Shown here: positions 57,330 through 64,000 of the stretch, one piece after another
How the letters are laid out: each line of letters starts with the position of its first letter
Position numbering within the stretch: the stretch's first letter is position 1
NCBI RefSeq assembly: GCF_910594005.1
Contig: NC_057823.1
Coordinates: 96,706,015-96,770,014 of the forward strand
Direction of reading: 5' to 3'
DNA length: 64,000 nucleotides
From: Cervus elaphus
Taxonomy: Eukaryota > Chordata > Mammalia > Artiodactyla > Cervidae
Translations under genes and position numbers: made by a program
Notes under the pieces: generated by a model
Told to the model about the DNA's origin: nothing
Database searches by the model: none
The model's input: only the letters and a program-made list of their open reading frames with translations

Positions 57330-57722
57330 CTAAGTTTTGAAGGGAACTAAATACATAAACTAGTCGATAAATGTCTCCATTAAATAAAATATTCCATATC
57401 TTTTCAGAACTTGGGTAGTAGATAAGGAAGTCTTCATGGACTTGTGCAGTAACTCCTACATTTTAGTTTTAGCTAAGAAGTAGAATTATCAAAAAAAATA
57501 TTGCGAACCTATATCCATTAGTCAACTTTGTCTTTTTCCAAATAAATTTTACAAGCTAAAAATATCCTCAAAAAGTCACAGTCATTGCCTAAAATAAAGG
57601 GTCTTTTATACCAAAGGAATATGGTTTGCATGATTTTATTGTTAATTACAATCTTCTAAATTGAAAATATTTATCCTTAGGGGAATATCATTATGCTGCC
57701 TTGATTTTATGAATTTGTATGC

Positions 57723-57765
<43 letters not shown>

Positions 57766-58312
57766 AGATTTTAAGAATTACTGACCATAGTCTTCTTTTG
57801 AGAAACTTGAATTAGAAAAGTTGTTATATGAGGGAGTGGAAATAGTCTTGATTAGATGAATGAAATAAAGTGTAATTTAATGAACCTTTCAAGAAAGTAA
57901 GTGTGGAGTACTTCAAATCAAACACACTGGGTGTTTAAGTCACATATAGCCTCCCTGAATGTCATTTGATCTTTCCATGGGTAGAGCATGTCATTAGTTT
58001 GAACTATTCCGTTTGCAGTTTACCTGTCCTAATATTCACTTCTTCTGACAACCTATGGAAACATAGAGGGTATATAAAGGCTTGTGACCCAAATGTCTTG
58101 TTATATTAAACACAAAGTTAATTGAATGGAAGTGCGTAATATAAAGTTATCAAATTGAATGAGGAAACGGCAGCTCTATGCAAGTAGAAACTCTCTATTT
58201 TTGGGGTTGATTTCAGTTCACCCACAGTGTGTGGTGATCTGAACACTTTGGTTTATCTTCTTCATTGGCTTTTGGTATAGAACTCCTATTCACTGTGTTC
58301 AGAGAAGCTTTC
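57330..58312. other. AT-rich unique DNA with a (TA)n tract
   Basis: 57729-57761 is a 33-bp uninterrupted (TA)n. The rest is unassigned. Confidence 0.6.
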
Positions 58313-58326
58313 AGAAGTGTAGAGCC

Positions 58327-58663
58327 TGTGTATTCTGAGATTCATTTACATTGTTTACACTTCTACGACCAGGCCTTAAGGGAAGGTCAGTTTTTTAAAA
58401 ACCAAGTAGTGTCTTCCTCCAAATACACGTCAAAAAAGAAGGGTGTTTGTGTTTCGGCTTTGTTTTTGCTGAGTAATACAGTCAAGCAAGAGTTTATTTT
58501 TAAGTGCCCCGTTGATTTGTGTAAGCGTTTTTGTTTATTTCAAATAAAATATATTTGTATTACTTGTCATTCATACTATCCATCCATACTACACTATCCT
58601 CTGTATCAGGTAGTCCAGTAGAAATACACCTGTTTTGTTCTTAAAAAAAAAAAAAAAAAAAAA
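58327..58663 (+). pseudogene. retrocopy of an unidentified transcript (3' end), poly(A)-tailed
   Basis: A perfect 14-bp direct repeat, agaagtgtagagcc, at 58313-58326 and 58664-58677 flanks 337 bp that end in an uninterrupted run of 22 A (58643-58664, the last shared with the repeat). This is the signature of L1-mediated retrotransposition of an mRNA. The body shows no SINE or LINE sequence that I recognise and no long coding frame, so it is probably a 5'-truncated 3' UTR. An AATAAA occurs near 58542, about 100 bp before the tail, which is further than usual. The intact repeat and pure A tail suggest a fairly recent event. The parent gene was not identified. Confidence 0.85.
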
Positions 58664-58819
58664 AGAAGTGTAGAGCCATTACTAGAAATAGTCATCTACA
58701 GTCTGGATTATTTGAAATTTACCACTGACAGTCATTGACAATGAAAGAAGACAATTAAAAAGCTATATCCTGGGGTACATCCATTATTTATCCCTCTTCT
58801 ACTTCTTCACAGGTGGCTT

Positions 58820-59420
58820 TTATATAGCAGTGGAATATTGTCTTTTAAAATATGTGTTTATTTGTGTATGACATATATACTACAAAATGCACAATTGTTA
58901 AGAAGATGAAAGAAAAATTTTTAGGACCCATTTCAGTCATTATCACCTAAAATATAACCAATACTTTTAGTTCTATCACTATATATTTGTTTTCTCTATT
59001 TAACTTTATATAAACAGAATTATCCTCTTCATGGATAGCGGCCTTGTTGTGGCAAAGGGTCTTGCATAACTTAGTGAAGCCATAAGCCATGTTGCGTAGG
59101 ACCACCCAGGATGGATGGATCACAGTGAGTGATTCTGATAAAATGTGGTCCACTGGAGTAGGGAATGACAAACCACTCTAGTATTCTTGCCCCATGAACA
59201 GGATCAAAAGGCTAAAAGATATGACACTGGAAGATGACCCCCCCCGACCCAGGTCAGAAGGTATCCAATATGCTCCTGGGAGAAATATATATTGCCAAAT
59301 AAATTTTCAAGCAGTTTTCCATTTTATATTCCCAGAGAATTCCAGTTGTTTAATGTTCTTGTCAATGCTTATTTTTGTCAGTTTTTAAAACTGTATTTTT
59401 AAAACCATCCTAGTAAAATT
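58820..59420 (-). mobile_element. old L1 (L1M) antisense, with a BovB patch inside
   Basis: 58830-59020 ('tatatactacaaaatgcacaattgttaag', 'tcaccta...ctttatataaacagaat') and about 59285-59420 ('aaattttcaagcagttttcc', 'ttcccagagaattccagttg') are antisense L1. A stretch of L1 of a few hundred bp that should lie between them is missing and replaced by BovB sequence. Confidence 0.65.
59031..59282 (+). mobile_element. BovB LINE 5'-region fragment without 3' end
   Basis: 'atggatagcggccttgttgt', 'gtggtccactggagtaggga', 'tattcttgccccatgaacag' and 'ccaatatgctcctgggag' match the 5' region of BovB, ahead of the endonuclease coding part. It lacks all downstream sequence and the 3' tail, and shows no target duplication. 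This is unlike normal 5'-truncated insertions. Confidence 0.82.
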
Positions 59421-60694
59421 GTGTTGATTAGTTAAGAATTTAACTTTCTGTAAATGGGCACGTATTCACTAACTCTTATCTTCTATTAATCAACCTAAAT
59501 AACCATTTCAAAGTATGTGTTCTTGAACATTCATTTACAATGCATTTAATTTTAAAAGATTTTGTTTGCGATATAATTATTCAAGTGACTTTGAAGTAAC
59601 TACAGGATAATGCTTTCCTTAGTCTGGCATTTTAGAATCTCTACAATCTGGTCACTATTTTTTCCTGTGTCATAGGACCCACGATGGCTCAATAGTTTGT
59701 GAATCCAAAATAAATGTAATATTAACAGAACTAAATTTTATCAGGTCAAATGTTCTTTCCTACATATAACAAAATATAAGGCCTTAACTTTCTCAGGTTC
59801 CCCTCTTCATATAGAAAGCAAGGTTTTTTCTGGGTAGGGTATGATATCATGTATAATGGAGAACCTGAATTTATACACATGTATTTGAGTAGATTTATTC
59901 AGCTCTGATAAAATTCTGCTTCTCTCACTTACTTGCTATGTGATTATGCATGTATATTCTTATAATATTTCTTCTATAGGGTTGTTGATATTATTAAATA
60001 ATATAGGCAAAACCTACTTGTGTTTTTGATATATAATATGTATATAATAGTTGGTTTTATATTTTCATACTTCAAAAATGAGTTCAAGTCATTTATTTTC
60101 ACTAACTTTTTTCTATACATTTTCAATTTTATGTAATGGTTTCTTTGATAAATTTCCTCCTTCAGATTTATTTTGCATATTTTAAACATCTATCATATAT
60201 TTAATTTCCAAGAGCACCATTTTTTCCTTGTATGTTACTTTTCACAACATTTATAGCAAATGCTTCTTGTTTTACAGATACAGAATTATAATTGCCTAAC
60301 ACTCCTAGCCCTAAATATTTTTAATAAGAAAATGTGTTGTGTTTTTTGTAATGTGTATTTTCTCGCAACTTTGTTTATCTATTTGTGTGCTTTGCTTTTT
60401 TTTCTCTATGTTGTTAGAGGCCTTTTTCAATATCTGAATATTGTGAAATATTCACTCCTATTAAAGAATGAGAAACAGAAAAGTAGTCAAGATGACACGT
60501 GCACAGGGTGAGACTTGGTGGTGGATTTTTCTGAATAGTGGTTTCATTAGGAGAATCTTTAAAACTGTTATTTCCTTTTAGGTTGGTCAGTTTTTTCAGA
60601 AAGTAGTCACCAGTTTCCTATCTTGGTAGTACAAGTTTCTTGGTGAAGAGTGAAAGGAACCAGTACAATTTATATATTTTCTTATTTATTTTAT
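59421..60694. other. AT-rich unique DNA
   Basis: No gene or repeat recognised. Confidence 0.45.
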
Positions 60695-60908
60695 TTTCTT
60701 TATATACTTTCTTTTTTTATATTTAAGAAAGCACATAGATTTTGCATGTATAGTCCGATGAATTTTGTAAAAAGAAGTATCCGTGTAACCATACGCCACA
60801 TGTATAACATATTACCACCCTAGAAAATTCCCTCTTGCTCCTTGCTCATCAGTCACCTCTGTAGAGACGTAACCACTATGCTGATTTATAGCAATTTGCC
60901 TGAATTCT
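60695..60908 (-). mobile_element. old L1 (L1M) 3' UTR fragment, antisense
   Basis: 'gtccgatgaattttgtaaaa', 'ccgtgtaaccatacgccaca' and 'gtaaccactatgctgattta' follow the antisense L1 3' UTR in order. Confidence 0.65.
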
Positions 60909-60932
60909 GTTCAGTTCAGTTCAGTTCAATTC
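60908..60932 (-). repeat. (TTCAG)n, possible BovB tail-only insertion
   Basis: 'tgttcagttcagttcagttc' equals the complement of the BovB 3' tail seen at 1861, 3894, 21207, 24172 and 50141, but no BovB body follows. Confidence 0.6.
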
Positions 60933-60938
60933 ATCATT

Positions 60939-62089
60939 TGTCACTTGACCCTCTGCTTTCTATGTTTAAAAACACTATTGTCATCAATATCCTCTTCTCT
61001 TCTTTTGGTAATTTGTCTCCTTAAATAATCATTTTAGTATTATTTTTTTGAGGTTTTAGAAGGAAGCAGAAGTGTCATGTAGTTCATCTTACATTTTGAG
61101 TGTACTTTTCAATGTAATGTCGTAATTTTTCTGATGATTATATTTACTTAATTCTTGGGTTGTTGTTCTCATAGTTAATCATGTGAATGATCTAAATCTA
61201 TTACTGTTGTAATATTTCCATATCTCTTTTTGCAATCGAATGGATATTTTGGCCTTTTTTTTATAGGTGCTACTTTTACTACTCTAATTCTTTTGTGTCA
61301 CCCCAAAATAATTGGTTTTGACATTGTTCTGTCCTCACAGTGGTTTTTTTTTTTTTTTTTTACAATATTAAGTATCTCTCTTGCTGATTATTTCGCTTCC
61401 ATATTTATTCATGTTTGATAATATTTTTCTGTATAAGGAGTTATTTATTGATGTAAGTGCAAAAACCCTCTGCATATAGCTGTTGGCTGATTTTCAGTAT
61501 ACTTCTGCAAGATAAAGTGGGTTGTGGTATGTCAACACATTTATTTTTCTAGATATGACCACATTTTCTCAGTACTCATAAAACAAGCCAGCAAAGATTT
61601 ATAATATTTTATAGCTGCATACAGATATATCACCAAAACAACATTATTGTAATTTCTTTCCCAGCAAAAACTGTGTGATTCATTTACCATGAATATATAT
61701 ATATATATATCCTATAACTGCTTAAATTACTGTCTTTGGATTGTTTTCACAACGAATACTCATGGTTTTTCCTTACAGACGAACAAACTGTGGCTTATGG
61801 AGATCACAATCGCTCCGAATCCATGTCTGCAGTCAAGATATTTTCCAGATTCCTTAAGGTTGATACAGGTGTGGGTTTGTTTTTTTTTTTTTAATTTTCT
61901 ACTTTACCACATTGGCTCCCTATGTAGTCAAAGACCAGAATTAGTAGAAAAAAGAAGAGTAAAAAAGAATAAAAAAGCACAGGGGAAGACTTATATTTTC
62001 ATAGTTCTTATATCCTTCAGTGACTTTAAGACTGAAGTCCAAAATATAACACAGTAGAGCTTTTAAATATAGGGGAGTATTTTGGTTTT
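60939..62089. other. AT-rich unique DNA with T and TA runs
   Basis: A run of about 18 T at 61344-61361 and (AT)n at 61691-61710. No gene recognised. Confidence 0.45.
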
Positions 62090-62660
62090 GTCATAAGTAA
62101 TAGCAACTCCCTAGGCAGTATAGGTTTTCTGCTTCAGAGACAAGATCATGAGGTCCATGGGTCTTAGCCTTTCTTCTCATTAGTTACCCAGTACCTTATC
62201 CATTTCGCCTTCTGATTAACACATCCAGTGATGTATTGAATCAGGCATTTCAAGGAACAGACTGTCTTAATGAAGTATAAGAAAATCTTGGAGGGACAAA
62301 TTTCCAGAGACCAACAGTATACCTAGAGAATTAGAGCCAACTCAAGGGCACCCCTTGGGACACACAGATAAACTCTGACCAAGAGCTGCCATTCCCCAGA
62401 GATTACTCCTATTGTGGACTTTCTTGATCCTGAATTCAGTTGTTCAAACTAAGTTAACTATGAGGAAGATGAGAGCAGCCAATCTAACATCACCTGCCAA
62501 CGCCTGACACCAATAAACTAAAAGTAAGAAAATTAACACTCTGAAGCTTGATTTGCTTTGGACTCTGCTATCTTGCAACATTTCCAAATAAAGCCTGATT
62601 CTAGCTAAACACTGTTTCCTCCCATGGACTCTAAGTGAAGTGGAGTCTACTTTGGCTTGA
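62090..62660 (+). repeat. possible solo LTR
   Basis: Composition differs from the AT-rich surroundings. It contains 'ttccaaataaagcctgattc' near 62582, a typical LTR polyadenylation-site context. Clear termini or a known family were not recognised. Confidence 0.25.
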
Positions 62661-64000
62661 CATATGGCTAGTTTTCAGAAACCCTAGGGGTCTCTCTCAA
62701 GGCTGGAAACTCACTTTTTACTAAGGAGTTTGTCTTTGAATATTACCTGTGCATTATTCTTGCTTAACATGATAAAATAATGCTACTTAACAAAAAGGTA
62801 ACTTTAAGATGCTTTTGTATAATGAATAAGAACCTAAGAAACACATCTTGCTTGCTCATAATGCAAAGTAGTTAAGGGAAAAATAGAACAAGGGAAAATG
62901 GCTTAGTTTCAAACCTTAATGTAGAACACTTAATTGTTCTAAATGAGGGGCTTAATTCAGGTAAACATTTTAAAACCTTAAATACAATGCAGCCAAATTT
63001 CTTATTCTATCTTTTTCAATGTGGAAATCTCACAGGTAAGCTTTAGATCTCATCACATCACCAAAAACAAAAAATAGGAGGAAAGAGGGAGCTTGTTCTT
63101 GTACTGAGGTCAGAACCAGTTTAGGCATTTCGTTCCAGATTTGCAAGGATGGAAAATAGTTCTCAATAAAAGGATCTCCATGCCTGTTATAAAATAGTTG
63201 CATGTAGAAAATATTGAAAATATATATGTGTGTTGAGGGGAGATTTTGAAGGTTAGATAGTCTCAATTCTTAAAAGTTCAAGAGAAATAACCAACCTTGA
63301 CAGATGCCAGGCCATTTGATCTCAGCCCACAAAAGAAAAATCCCTAGTACAGAAAGAGAGAAGGACAGGGCCTTCAAATGACTGGGAGTGGGCCCTGCGC
63401 TGTCTCAGCTCTCCAGGATGGCAGAAGGGAAAAGCGTCTCGAGAGGAAAATGACTATTCTGTTGTGGATACTGACATTTAACGTTTTGATAAGGATAGTG
63501 AAAATCTTTACCAGTTAGCAGGGTGGTCAATATAGGTCCAAAAATTAAAGACTGAACCGTAGCAAGGCTTTACTACCTTGGGAATGGAACCAGGGGGCAG
63601 GAAGTAGACCTTTCTTAAATCAACACTTCTAGTGATTCTCAATCCCTTTACTCTTATCACAATTACAGTGTTAGAATTGTTTTTCTATGATTTTCCTTTT
63701 TTCTTGTAGGAATGATACCCACTCACAGTCTTACACTGATAGTTCATTCTAGCATTTCATATGAACTCAGTTACTAGTCATTGATTAAACTTCTTATTTT
63801 TGCTTTTTCCCTATTCCTTTCACACCTCTCTGGTGATGTGAAGTTTGTATAGTTAACAATTAAAAATTTATGATCATTTTCATTAATGCACCACAGACAG
63901 CATGGTTATGTTAATTCATATATGTTTGGTAAAAAATAATCCCCCACCCATGGAGGATGTCCAGATATAAGCAAAACATTCAGACTGATTAATTTAGTGA
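62661..64000. other. unique DNA
   Basis: No gene or repeat recognised. 63300-63470 is less AT-rich and complex. Confidence 0.45.

Noticed and set aside
58265..58621. 118-codon plus-strand frame
   Set aside because: It starts before the left TSD of the retrocopy and crosses into it, so it is not a frame inherited from one source transcript.
60842..61024. Short frame over the TTCAG repeat
   Set aside because: Low-complexity and repeat-derived.
1..64000. CRISPR array, operon, integron or prophage
   Set aside because: The repeats are dispersed retroposons with TSDs, not regularly spaced. No prokaryotic coding density or ribosome-binding sites.

Overview
The window is nuclear DNA from a bovid ruminant, most likely cattle, sheep, goat or a close relative. 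I find no intact protein-coding gene, rRNA, tRNA, CRISPR array or prokaryotic feature. The organism call rests on repeats restricted to, or expanded in, ruminants: at least nine 3'-end copies of the RTE-clade LINE BovB, about a dozen tRNA-derived or BovB-derived SINEs (Bov-tA, Bov-A, Bov-A2), and a ruminant L1 3' UTR at 38655-38973. Under these lie older mammalian repeats: MIR, a MER1-type hAT element, MaLR-type LTRs, a Tigger1 DNA transposon and several L1M fragments. The setting is an AT-rich gene desert or a very large intron.

Layout. 1-7300: one Bov-tA SINE, a short BovB, then two BovB copies with their 3' ends pointing outward (3866-4790 minus, 4879-7303 plus). 8135-10143: a MER1-like element and a twin-primed L1 (3' part inverted relative to 5' part) between 12-bp target-site duplications (TSDs). 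13040-15600: a MaLR-type LTR, a 1.6-kb BovB, a pyrimidine tract and a MIR. 16835-18264: a dead Hsmar1-type mariner with an inverted copy of its own start region inserted in the transposase frame. 18700-19500 and 22430-23270: complex, repeat-free DNA that could be conserved regulatory sequence. 24171-26428: a 2.26-kb BovB with the longest open reading segment in the window (269 codons). 30557-37701: a decayed class I (gamma-like) endogenous retrovirus on the minus strand with two LTRs, a polypurine tract and a YVDD reverse transcriptase. It has been hit by two SINEs. 39870-43018: a second outward-facing BovB pair plus a SINE. 47510-51880: an old antisense L1 into which four SINE units and a BovB have inserted. 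54836-57327: near-full-length Tigger1. 58313-58677: a retrocopy of an unidentified transcript with a perfect 14-bp TSD and 22-nt poly(A). The remainder is old L1 debris and AT-rich unique DNA.

No genes here work together as a pathway. The readable biology is the record of successive insertions. Nesting gives a relative order: Tigger1, MaLR-type LTRs and L1M first, the retrovirus and mariner at an undetermined later stage, then BovB and the tRNA-SINEs. TSDs can be read directly for most of the younger insertions and are given in the entries. I do not see evidence of a novel functional system. The observations most worth a second look are the mariner self-inversion, the orphan retrocopy, a poly(A)-only insertion inside a SINE, a BovB 5'-end patch inside an L1, and the unique blocks that may be regulatory.
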